DNA of 64,000 nucleotides, taken from NCBI GenBank assembly GCA_963082975.1, contig OY720348.1, forward strand, positions 57,129,564-57,193,563, read 5' to 3'. Position numbers and translations under genes: made by a program. The notes under the pieces are model-generated. The model was not told the DNA's origin. It searched no databases and saw only the letters and a program-made list of their open reading frames with translations. This DNA is from Labia minor. Its lineage: Eukaryota > Arthropoda > Insecta > Dermaptera > Spongiphoridae. Below, in pieces: positions 46,248-55,158 of the stretch. How positions within the stretch are numbered: the first letter of the stretch is position 1; every line of letters starts with the position of its first letter.

Positions 46248-46982
46248 TCATTTATATTTTTTTTTTCTATTACTCAACATCGAGTGTATTTCAGCTGAGC
46301 TAATTTTTCTTTTAAATTCATTTAATAAGATATTCTTAAAAATTGAATATGAAGAAATACCTTTTTCACTTGAAATAAAAAGCTTGGCAAGGCCATCTAA
46401 TGATTTCCTAGCATAAATCATTTTTTCTAGATCAGTCCAATTAGCAATAGTTGCCATTTCCTCAAAATCAGAAAACCATGTCTCTATTGGATAATTATCT
46501 TCTCCTGTAAATTTTCTGATAGAGTCTTCAATATCTCTAAAAGGGATATGTTGATGAGAACTGACTTGAACAGAGCTGAAACCATGTATAAATTTTTCAT
46601 CAAGAGGCTCTCGTGGAGTCTCTGAATGGCTACTTGCATTTTCTTCTTCTTCTACTTCAATTTCTTCAGGGTTATCAAAATTTATTAAGAATAATAAAAT
46701 AATTTCAGCTGTTTTTATTGAAGTTGCTTCATGTTTTAAATTTAATAAAAAACAGCAATTCAACAACTGTTCATAATTAAAGTCTTCTAATATTTTATTA
46801 ATCATTTGATGAAATACCTCTGAATCTTCTTCTATATCATCAAATCCTTGAAATGCCAGTAATTTTCTTCTATTTAATCTCAATTCATTTCCATAAATAA
46901 TTGAGAAGAGTGAACGGACTTGTTTCGCATCAGCATTCAGAATTCTTCTTTTTACTTCTTCGAAATCCGCTAAGCAGGCCAT
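46248..46982 (-). CDS. gag: Gag (capsid part) of the LTR retrotransposon
   Basis: The first ATG of the frame is at 46982. The frame is open upstream to about 47027 without another ATG. About 244 residues: an acidic linker (EEIEVEEEENASS) in the middle, then the capsid-like segment FTGEDNYPIETWFSDFEEMA followed by LEKMIYARKSLDGLAKLFI, typical of Ty3/gypsy Gag. It forms the particle around the element RNA. The frame ends in a lysine run made by T10 on the plus strand (46257-46266); the sequence beyond continues in the frame of the zinc-knuckle part. The break is either a sequencing or replication slip or, less likely, a programmed frameshift. Confidence 0.8.
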   Translation of the reverse strand: MACLADFEEVKRRILNADAKQVRSLFSIIYGNELRLNRRKLLAFQGFDDIEEDSEVFHQMINKILEDFNYEQLLNCCFLLNLKHEATSIKTAEIILLFLINFDNPEEIEVEEEENASSHSETPREPLDEKFIHGFSSVQVSSHQHIPFRDIEDSIRKFTGEDNYPIETWFSDFEEMATIANWTDLEKMIYARKSLDGLAKLFISSEKGISSYSIFKNILLNEFKRKISSAEIHSMLSNRKKKYK

Positions 46983-47048
46983 ATTGGATATTGGATATAT
47001 GAATAAGTTTGAATATCCAGGAGTCACTATAATACCAGAGTCACTTTT

Positions 47049-47061
47049 ATCCCACTTCTGA
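47049..47061 (-). promoter_or_regulatory. Candidate primer binding site (tRNA-Leu-like)
   Basis: atcccacttctga (plus strand) lies 4 bp inside the 5' LTR and resembles the 3' arm of tRNA-Leu, the primer used by some Ty3/gypsy elements. The usual TGG directly at the LTR edge is absent (aatc instead), so the match is to a slightly internal part of the tRNA. Recalled from general knowledge of tRNA ends, not searched. Confidence 0.45.
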
Positions 47062-47065
47062 AATC

Positions 47066-47295
47066 TGTAGGGAATTTAATTAAAAACAATTCTCTACTTC
47101 TTAAGAGGTTTTTATTATTTCATAATACATAAACATAAACATAAACGTAATATGCGTAATAGTCAGAATGATGGTCGCAAGCATAATGAACAGGAAGCTA
47201 ACATCAGGTCCGATCTGAGGCGTTTACGGCGCCTTGGCGAACTAAAGGCAGCACCATACTTCCTCTTAAAATTTTAAATTTAAATTTCTCTTACA
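47066..47295 (-). repeat. 5' LTR, 230 bp
   Basis: Same 230 bp as 43755-43984 with no difference seen. It would carry promoter and polyadenylation signals for the element RNA. The identity implies a recent insertion or recent gene conversion. Confidence 0.9.
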
Positions 47296-47749
47296 AATTT
47301 AAATATAATATATTATGTTTTTTAATCCAATTCAAATTGCAAGATAGTCGAGTGGAGACACTCCAGCTAATTTTGCTCTAAAGTGACCGTAAAAATAAAG
47401 ATATATGTTTGATAGTTTTTCACATGATTAAAAATTGTATAAAACTGCTATATATAGAATTTCACCTTGATTGAATCGATGAAAGTACTAATTTTTTAAC
47501 ACTGCAAATCTCACGCGCCATCAACAAAGAGACAAACATGCGCTGGTTTAATAAATATTATTTATTAATTTTAATTTATAATTTATAAATAATTAAATTT
47601 AATTCAAATATAATATATTATGTTATTTAATCCAAATCAAATTGCGAGATAGTCGAGTGGAGACACTCCAGCTTATTTATTTGTAAATTTTTAACAACTT
47701 TGGGGGAAGGGGCGGCATATACCTTAGAAATGGCTCTGATACTATTATA

Positions 47750-48920
47750 TATGTTTATCTATTTAATTATTATTTTCAATTTAATTTTATATTATATATT
47801 ATATTATATTTAATTTAATTTATATTTAATTTATTATTATTATTATATCTTTTATAACATTTTTAATATATATATATATAAATTTATTTTTTTACTAAAC
47901 TATCACTAAATATCATGTACTATTTATTCCATGAAATAAATTTATCAAACGTTTTTAATTTTACGTTTAGTATATTTGATATTTTTATTTTGTATAAATA
48001 AATGTTAACGAAATAACATATACTATTGGTAAATCATTCCCTTATAATTTGTTTTATTTTATATATATATTATATATACATTTAATTGCAATTTAAATAA
48101 CACAATTGTTTTATTTCATTTCTCACAAGAACAAATGATGTTTTCTACAATATATAAATTCATGATTATTATAATTTACATTATTATTGTATTAATACAA
48201 TTCACTTTAATGGATTCTTTTCATTGATTCGTTGTCCATTCTAAATCGAAAATATTTCGATCATTGAATATAAATGATTTTTGTCATGTTCTCGGTAATT
48301 TTTCTTTGATCCGTGTTGGTTTTAGTAAACTTTCTAAGGAGCCCTTAATCCGTCAGTTTTTATCTCTATTGTGACTTGGTAATTTTTCCATTTAAGCCGT
48401 GATGATAAATGGATTTTTTAGATAATTTATGGTTGATATAGAAAAATGATTTATTTCGTTACTAAATAAATACACCCCATTTAACATCTATTCGAAATTT
48501 GCAAGTCTAGTACAAAGTCCATTATAGGTGTATTATACTACAAGACTAGTATGAATAAAAAAATATACATATACATATATATATATATTAGTAAAAAGTC
48601 ACGGGACATAATTAAATTAATAGCATAAACATTTAAATAAAACAGGGAAAGTAATTTAAAAAAACAAAAAAAAAAAAATTCAAAAATTGAGTTTAAGAAT
48701 TTATTATTTGATATATATTTATAACCTGATATGTTCTCGATTTATATTATAATGAAAATATTTGACAAGGCAAAAAATAAAAAAAACAAAAACAAAGAAG
48801 TGATAAAAATCTCCCCTCTCTTAAATAATGAATTAATTATTACTATTAAAAAAAATTTAAGTATATTGTTTTAAATTTTGTATTTTTTTTTTTTAACTTT
48901 ATTTTGTTCCTTTGTAAGTT
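47750..48920. other. AT-rich DNA without recognised gene
   Basis: Very AT-rich. 48230-48420 is slightly more complex. No coding trace or bounded repeat. Confidence 0.4.
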
Positions 48921-48925
48921 TAGTG

Positions 48926-49019
48926 TCTTGGCATGTTGAAAACCAACGGAACAAAGATAATATCCGAAGTTAAGCAACATGCGGCGGCGAATATAATTAT
49001 CCACTTCTTCGCTGGTTTA
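48926..49019 (+). pseudogene. 5S rRNA-like relic
   Basis: ggcatgttgaaaaccaacgg and, 20 bp later, tccgaagttaagcaacat resemble the two halves of the first part of animal 5S rRNA (CAUGUUGAAAAC... and ...CCGAAGUUAAGCAACAU). The two CATGTTG/CAACATG parts can pair as in 5S helix III. After that, only scattered similarity remains (ctggttta). No intact gene; probably a retroposed or satellite-linked 5S fragment. It could also be the head of a 5S-derived SINE. Confidence 0.45.
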
Positions 49020-49056
49020 TATAAAATGGATATTGTTTGCATATATATATATATAT

Positions 49057-49655
49057 ATCAAAATTTGATTGTTAAACTGTTCAATAAAATCGTAATGTGA
49101 CATACTACATGACATTGTAGGGTCAAACAGCAAAAATTTTTATATTTCATTTTACATTAAATATGTATATTAAATAAAAAAAAAGTAAAAAATCTTTTGT
49201 AATTTTATATATATATATATTTAAAAATTTGAATGTAAAACTGTTCATTAAAATTGCAATGTGACATATTACATGACATTGTAGGGTCAAACAGCAAAAA
49301 ATTTTATAATTCATTTTATATTAAATATGTATATTAAATAAAAAAAAAGGTAAAAAATATTTTTTAATTTTATATATATATATATATCAAAATTTGAGTG
49401 AAAAAATGTTCATTAAAATTGCAATGTGAATTATAACATGACATCGTAGAGTGAAATAGCAAAAAATTTTATATTTCATTTTCTATTAAATATATTAAAT
49501 AAAAAAAAGTAAAATTTTTTTTGCAATTATATATATATATATATATATATATATCAAAATTTGAATGTAAAACTGTTCATTAAAATTGCAATTTGACATA
49601 TTACATGACATTGTAGGGTCAAACATAATGTTTTTTTTTTCATTTTACATATATA

Positions 49656-49696
<41 letters not shown>

Positions 49697-49887
49697 AAAT
49701 TTGAATGTAAAACTGTTCATTAAAATCGCAATGTGACATATTACATGACATTGTAGGGTCAAACAGAATTTTTTTTTTTTAATTTTACATATAAAAATAT
49801 ATTTCAAAATTTGAATGTAAAACTGTTCATTAAAATCGCAATGTGACATATTACATGACATTGTAGGGTCAAATAGCAAAATATTAC
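49057..49887 (+). repeat. Satellite-like tandem array, six units
   Basis: Units start with caaaatttgaatgtaaaact at about 49059, 49222, 49388, 49555, 49696 and 49804, giving periods of about 163, 166, 167, 141 and 108 bp. Each carries gcaatgtgacatattacatg and acattgtagggtcaaacag. They are separated by (TA)n and poly(A/T) stretches of differing length, which explains the changing period. The last units are shorter and closer to each other. Short minus-strand frames inside are by-products of the repeat. Confidence 0.8.
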
Positions 49888-50094
49888 AAAAAATTTTTTA
49901 CTTTTTTTTTTTATTTAATATATTTAATATAAAATGAAATATAAAATATTTCTTCTTTATGGAATTTTTAATAATTTTTGTTTATTTATTTAATGTTTTT
50001 ATTAAATTTATCACGCGGATTATTGCTGTTGATTGAAAAATGTTGTAGTAAATAGTAATAAGAACAATAATAATAATTATAATAGTAAAGTGAT

Positions 50095-50575
50095 GGCACG
50101 TGGGTGAATGAATAGAGGGTAGTTGCCATTACCTATGAGCAGCAGTAGCGGGAGGAGGTGCGCCGGTGTCCGCATGAGGGATGAAATTGATGCCGGCCAA
50201 TCCGGTCGGCTACATAGACAGTTGAAGTATAACAATCACCAACCCAACTCACAGTTCAACGTTGTTCAACAGCCTAACATAATTTCAACACGGACAAACA
50301 AGCAATGAACTGGTAATTAGATATTTTTTTTTTTTTTTATTCTATGATATATTACGAAGGGCTCGGGTGGCACCAAAAGCGCAAGAGGTTTGCGCTGCGG
50401 AGGCCGATGACGGACTGAACGGTGCGCCGCTGCCAACGTAGAACTGCGACGAGAGGGGTGCGCCCAGGGGTGGGACAAGATACCCCCTGGTCGACGTGAA
50501 CCTTATACTCTGGGTTAATGGATGCGTTTAACAGGACTAGTGCACCTCCTCAACGGCAATCGAAACTTATTTAAG
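50095..50575 (+). other. GC-rich patch, probably transposon-derived
   Basis: Two GC-richer blocks (50095-50310 and 50355-50575) in very AT-rich DNA. The first has a 61-codon frame with an RGGRCAGV-like start and no recognised domain. The second contains gcgcaagaggtttgcgctgc, gaacggtgcgccgctgccaa, gagaggggtgcgcccagggg and ctggtcgacgtgaacc. The composition is that of an imported element, possibly the 5' region of a LINE, but I cannot identify it. A poly(T) run separates the blocks. Confidence 0.35.
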
Positions 50576-50752
50576 TTGTTATAATGAACCCTTCTTTGAT
50601 TTTTTTGAAAAAAATTAAAAAAAAAAAATGGCAATTAAAAATAAAAAAAATTACTAGATGCTTTTTTCTTTATTATAATACATGATTACTTAAAAAGGCA
50701 ATGAATTTAGAAATTCTAGTGTGACTAGATAGTAAATAAAGTATTAATATAT

Positions 50753-51557
50753 TATCATATTATACTAACAAAAATTGTATATATATATTTATATCTATAT
50801 ATATATATATTTGTATATTTTTGAGAAATTAAACCGCTCTAAGGATTTGTTTTGAAATTCACACCATAGATAATATTTATAAATATAAATCAATATGTAT
50901 TAGTTTCAGCCTGAAGAAAAATCATCTTCACTAGTTTTTTCTTAATTTAAATTTATATGACGTCACAAATGACGTCATCTATATTGAAATTTATCTTTTG
51001 CCTTTTTAATTGATATTGTATTAATGTTTTTTTATAATTAAAATATTTTAAAATTTTCGAAATAAAATTCAAAATATTTATTTTAATAATATTTTAGAAT
51101 CAAATTACGAAATTTATTTATTAATCTCTCACCAAAAAAAATCTAATATATATGTCTTGCAAACATTGTAAGTTTATTTATGATGTTTTAAAAACAATTT
51201 TTTAAACTGTTATCGTTTAATTTTTTGTTAATTCTTATAAATGTTTATTAGTTAATTTTATATGTTTTTTTTAATTTATTTTCGTGTTTATTTTTTATTA
51301 AATTATTAATTTATATATATTTGTTCATTGTTTTTTTTATTAATCAATTTTTAGATAGGTTTATAATTTTTAATATTTTTTCACTAAAACATTATTTAAA
51401 TTTTATTAATATTATTTATTATTATTGAGGACCCCAAGTTCCATTCATTTTAATCAGATTGTTGCAATGATGTAACATTTAATAATTGTAATAAATAATT
51501 AAAGAATTGTATATCAATATTTTTTAAAGGATCGAGCTACAGCTCGTTGTTCCAGGT
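50753..51557 (+). mobile_element. Family C element with both ends, 805 bp (reference copy)
   Basis: Starts tcatattatactaacaaaaa. It continues with the attaaaccgctctaaggatt block, tatgacgtcacaaatgacgt, ttttaataatattttagaat, gaggaccccaagttccattc and tgcaatgatgtaacatttaa. It ends in the hairpin cgagctacagctcg followed by ttgttccaggta. The same order is seen at 6129-7086 and 8603-9990. No coding capacity. Two hairpin types (cgagc-gaca-gctcg and ccgagcc-ga-ggctcgg) occur at family ends elsewhere. Confidence 0.55.
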
Positions 51558-51605
51558 ACTAAATAATTATATATTATAAAATTATTAATAATAATTAAAT
51601 TATAG

Positions 51606-51840
51606 CAGTATTTCCCAACCTTTCACTTTTCGCGACCCATGTTTCATTAATAATGTCCTTCGAACCCTCTTTACTGTATACTATACATTATTATAAAGTA
51701 ATATTGTTTACAACGATCATGTATATTGAGTATTTTGTACTCTGTTTTTAAATGATATTTAACCACCTCTAAAACAAAAGTTTTTTAGTCAGTTAATCAA
51801 TTTTTTTAAATAATATTTTCTCTTGGATATTCTCGTGCCC
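51606..51840 (+). mobile_element. hAT-type end, partner end not found
   Basis: cagtatttcccaacctttca followed by tttcgcgacccatgtttcat is a typical left end of a hAT miniature element. I did not find the matching inverted end or an 8-bp duplication (aattatag precedes it). The end coordinate is approximate. Confidence 0.45.
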
Positions 51841-52032
51841 ACATCGTTGATGTATATAATAGAATAAATCACAATTCATTTTTATTTAGAAATCTAATTG
51901 ATTTAAATATACTTACTTTGTACTTACTATAAATATATTAATTTATATTTCTGGCAAATATTTCGCTTATTAAAAAGTTATATAAATTAACCAAATTAAT
52001 CCTAAAATAAAAGATTATTTTTTTTTATATCA

Positions 52033-52210
52033 TACGAGGGCAGGTTAATAAGTCCGTGACTTTTTGAATTTGCCGTCTTCATTCGGCACCAAACATGTCA
52101 TCGAGAAATCTTATTTTTTAGAATGTATAAAAAAATTGGAGAAACTTTGGACTTATCCAAAAACCTTTGTTTCATTCAAAAAGTCACCGACTTATTGGCC
52201 TGCCCTCGTA
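52033..52210. mobile_element. Mariner miniature element, 174 bp, TA duplication
   Basis: The element is 52035-52208. Left cgagggcaggttaataagtc and right ggcctgccctcg pair, with the arms matching over about 35 bp (gtgactttttgaat inside). Flanked by TA. The interior caccaaacatgtcatcgaga is residual. Same family as 33588-34077. Confidence 0.85.
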
Positions 52211-52711
52211 TTATGGAAAAACAATAAAAATATTTTTCAAATTTTTCAATTTAAAAACTGTAGGATGGTTTTTATTGAAATAAAATATGTTAAGATTCAA
52301 TATTTCAATTCATTTCTATTGACTCAAAGCGAATGTGATTAAACTTGATTGATGTCATATAAAATTAAAAATTATATTAGTCGTCATAATATACGTATAT
52401 TATTAAATGAATATAAATTTAGATAACTCTAAAATAAATACATAATAAATAAATAATTTAGAGAGATAAACATTATACTTAAAAAATATTATATATATAT
52501 ATATATATTATCACATTATTTAATATCACAAGTGTATGTGAACATGAGTAAAATAATTTAGTCTCAAGAGATCGATGGGCTAGAAGCCAAAAAAATTAAA
52601 ATCTTTATTATAAAATAAATTATTAATATAATTAATTATTAAATTGAGAATATATGATTGATTCTAGTATATTCTTAAAGTAGAACGGTACTAACATAAT
52701 AAAAAAATAAG

Positions 52712-53313
52712 CTGGAGTGTCTCCACGCGACTATCTCGCAATTTTAATTGGATTAAATAACATAACATATTATATTTAAATTAAATTTAATTAATTATAA
52801 ATTATAAATAATAAATATTAAACCAGCGCATGTTTGGCTTTTTATTGATGGCACCATGGCACGTGTTGGCGCGTGAGATTTGCAGTGTTAAAAAATTAAT
52901 TCTGGTACTTTCAGCAATTCAATCAAGCTGAAATTCTATATATAGCAGTTTTATACAATTATTAATCATGTGAAAAATTATCAAACATATATTTTTATTT
53001 TTACGGTTACTTTAGAGGAAAAAAAATCAAAACGTTTTAGGTAATGACCCTCTTCCGGTTGAGCTACATTTCTCAAAAGTTGATAGAAAACTATGAATTT
53101 TGAATAATGTCCATGTACCAAATTTCATCATTCTAGCTCAAACCGTTTTTGCGTAATCTTGGTTACATACATACACACACACATACACACAAACACAGAC
53201 ATTTTTCTCAACCTTAGTGAAAATGATTCAGGAACCTTCAAAACGTATAAAAACATCAAAATCTCAACATCGAAAATTTTCGTGATCGCAATACTATCTC
53301 TTACGAGATAGTA
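52712..53313 (-). mobile_element. HINE-A full-length copy, 602 bp
   Basis: The 3' end is ctggagtgtctccacgcgac at 52712; the 5' hairpin is actatctcttacgagatagt, ending at 53313. The microsatellite is at 53163-53200 (cacacacatacacacaaaca). The hairpin here is tctctta-cgaga, a compensated variant of tctctgg-cgaga; the same variant is found at 43241, so those two copies are probably close relatives. Confidence 0.85.
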
Positions 53314-53540
53314 AAAATTAGAAAAATCAAACAAAATCGAAAAATAAATTAATATTATTGATATTTCCCTATTTCATATATATATATATATATATATGAA
53401 ATATATATATATATATGAATATATGAAATAGATAAATGAAAATTGAAGAAAATTTATGAATATCAACTTCTAGAGGATGGGGGTAAACTAGGGTAAATTA
53501 CCTCAAATTGAGTAACAATTAATCGGTTTATTACCCCTGA

Positions 53541-54313
53541 GTCCAGTCAAATTAGTACTTAAAATAGAGGTAAGGTTACAATAATTCCCATAGACCTAAA
53601 AATTGGTATGAATGTTCAGAATACTATTATAACTGAATGAATTGTGAAAAGTCCCCATCAATCTAGGTCTTTCAAGTTCAATATCAGTGATGAGACATAT
53701 GATGCATCACTTTTAGAACATATTTAAATCCAGCAGGAAAATGAAGAAAAAGAAGATGAAGAAAACGAAGACAGTACACTAGAAGTTCCATTAGATTATT
53801 ATGAATCCGACGAATAATTTTTCCAAATTATTTTTTCATTTATATATTACATATTTACACAACCTTCATCATTTTCAATACTCAATTTGAATTCAATAGG
53901 ATTACAATAGATCGTGGAAATAGATCTACTTTAAAAAAAAAAGCACCAAGCACACTACCTCAAAGGTGGTGTGGAAACGTGTGCATATTACGAATAAAAT
54001 AATTTTTTCAGTTCTTTGAACCGCTGTATCACGGAAATAGCAATACTTATGAAAAAAAGTGTATATATATTTTTTGTAGAGAAATGGATGATCTACAATT
54101 TTTGTTAGAGCTATTTTTGCTGTAAAACTCACCGTTTAGCGGAAAAACACGAAAAACTTATTTTTGCAAACTTTCAACACCAATAAAATTTTTTGCACAA
54201 TGAGGATTGATGGGGACTTTTCACAATTTATTTATAATATTATTCTGAACATTCATACCAATTTTTAGCTCTATGGGAATTATTGTAACCTTCAATGTCT
54301 TATTTGACTGGAC
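53541..54313. mobile_element. 773-bp element with about 110-bp inverted arms
   Basis: The arms are 53541-53663 and 54205-54313 (gtccagtcaaat end; inner edge ccccatcaatc). They match closely over about 100 bp, apart from about 14 extra bases in the left arm. The interior holds a short acidic reading frame ending ESDE-stop (53690-53817) with one in-frame stop, reminiscent of an acidic protein tail, and otherwise AT-rich DNA. No target duplication is obvious at gtccagtc. Probably a non-autonomous TIR transposon of unknown superfamily. Confidence 0.7.
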
Positions 54314-54465
54314 TACATTTTTAAATATATAGTTATTAACCATAAAACATTTAATTGAATAAAATAAAATAATTTGTATATAATATAATTTTATTTATTA
54401 CATATTCTAATTACAAATTACAATATTTGTATACTTACTTTCATTTATATTATTATTTTTTTTAG

Positions 54466-54640
54466 GTTATGATCTATACCATAGAATTTATTATCCGGAC
54501 AACATAAAGAACGCTTAGGTATATTATAAAACTCCTCACTTCGGCCTTTTGGTGATAAAAGATAAATAGAAGAACAAGATGGTATATATCTAATAATATC
54601 AAATATTATTTTTATTAATAATCCATCTTGTTCTAATGGT
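54466..54640 (-). other. Possible coding fragment, unrecognised
   Basis: The minus strand has an open stretch of about 58 codons (DGLLIKIIFDIIRYIPSCSS, LLSPKGRSEEFYNIPKRSL, CCPDNKFYGIDHNL), preceded by an in-frame stop. The composition is more protein-like than its surroundings, and a poly(T) run bounds it on the right. Too short to be sure. It could be a relic of the zinc-finger locus that follows, in opposite orientation. Confidence 0.2.
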
Positions 54641-54894
54641 TAACATCTACGACCTTTTAATTCTTGTTGGGTAATTCCTATTTCATTTTACTACCTCCAA
54701 CCCTCTTTGTACATTCATTCCACTTTGTCAATTATTTCAATTATAATTTTTCTTATAATACTGTAATATATATATATAATAATATAATAATATAATTCTG
54801 TAGTTTAGTCCGTTGTTTCCAACTTACTTTATAAATATGTAAGATATATCTATCTATATATACAATATATATAGTACCTGATTCACCGAGCCAA

Positions 54895-55085
54895 ATAATT
54901 TAAATTTAAAAGAACTTAAGTTAAAAAAAAAATTGTAATAAAACATACAGCCCTTAAACGTACCTATTAATGCACTGAAAGACAAAAGTATGGCCTGTTA
55001 ATATAACATAATATATATTTCGTAATTTTATTTCAAGCTCTACACGTCTATACGGACACACAACGGACGGACGGACAGACAGGGG
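54895..55085 (-). mobile_element. Family C tail and HINE-B microsatellite fragment
   Basis: taaaacatacagcccttaaa and gtatggcctgttaatataac are the inverse of 42240-42310. Directly after, tctacacgtctatacggaca with tandem gacggacggacagac is the inverse of the HINE-B microsatellite core (35500-35545). The two families are fused here. Confidence 0.55.
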
Positions 55086-55158
55086 GACAGAATTATATAA
55101 TAGTTAGATATATAAAAATATAATGATTTAGAATAACGAAAACAATTCTTTTTTTTAG

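Larger units (their letters stand above)
43755..47295 (-). mobile_element. Ty3/gypsy-type LTR retrotransposon, deleted, very young
   Basis: A 3541-bp element on the minus strand with two 230-bp LTRs that are identical by inspection (TG...CA) and a 4-bp duplication AATT (43751-43754, 47296-47299). The duplication is confirmed by the uninterrupted HINE-A sequence in other copies. The order gag, zinc knuckles, protease, RNase H, integrase piece is Ty3/gypsy-like. The reverse transcriptase core and the integrase zinc domain with the start of its core are missing, so the element cannot copy itself and depended on a helper. Three frame breaks each fall in an A-run (T-run on plus). Confidence 0.9.
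43241..47366 (+). mobile_element. HINE-A copy, third level of the nest
   Basis: It starts ttactatctcgtaagagata and has a (GT)n microsatellite at 43358-43380. It continues to aattaattaaatttaatt at 43754, is interrupted by the LTR retrotransposon, resumes at 47296 (aatttaaatataatatatta) and ends agtcgagtggagacactcca plus g at 47366. It lies in the poly(T) tract of the outer HINE-A copy. Confidence 0.85.
43020..47671 (+). mobile_element. HINE-A copy, second level of the nest
   Basis: The 5' part is 43020-43240 (worn hairpin, then gtattgcgatcatgaaaatt to cattacctacaaagttttga). The 3' part is 47367-47671 (ctctaaagtgaccgtaaaaa to cgagtggagacactccag). Placed together the two parts give one element in the same order as 31863-32493, interrupted in its poly(T) tract. 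The microsatellite section is deleted. Confidence 0.8.
42805..47746. mobile_element. Outer hAT-type element of a four-level nest, TSD ATACTATT
   Basis: The element is 42813-47738: left end cagggccattccgatccggg, right end ccttagaaatggctctg. Both sides carry the same 8-bp duplication atactatt (42805-42812, 47739-47746). Its own sequence is only about 275 bp (42813-43019 and 47672-47738). Everything between was inserted later: two HINE-A copies, one inside the other, and an LTR retrotransposon. No transposase is encoded. Confidence 0.85.

Noticed and set aside
46257..46266. Programmed gag-pol frameshift site of the retrotransposon
   Set aside because: The slip lies before the zinc knuckles, inside gag, in a bare T10/A10 run, and two more breaks of the same kind follow. 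An indel in a homopolymer is the simpler reading.
49554..49879. Overlapping minus-strand frames with repeated CNMSHCDFNEQFY-like peptides
   Set aside because: The peptide repeats because the DNA is a satellite array. Unit spacing is not a multiple of three throughout, so no protein is selected.
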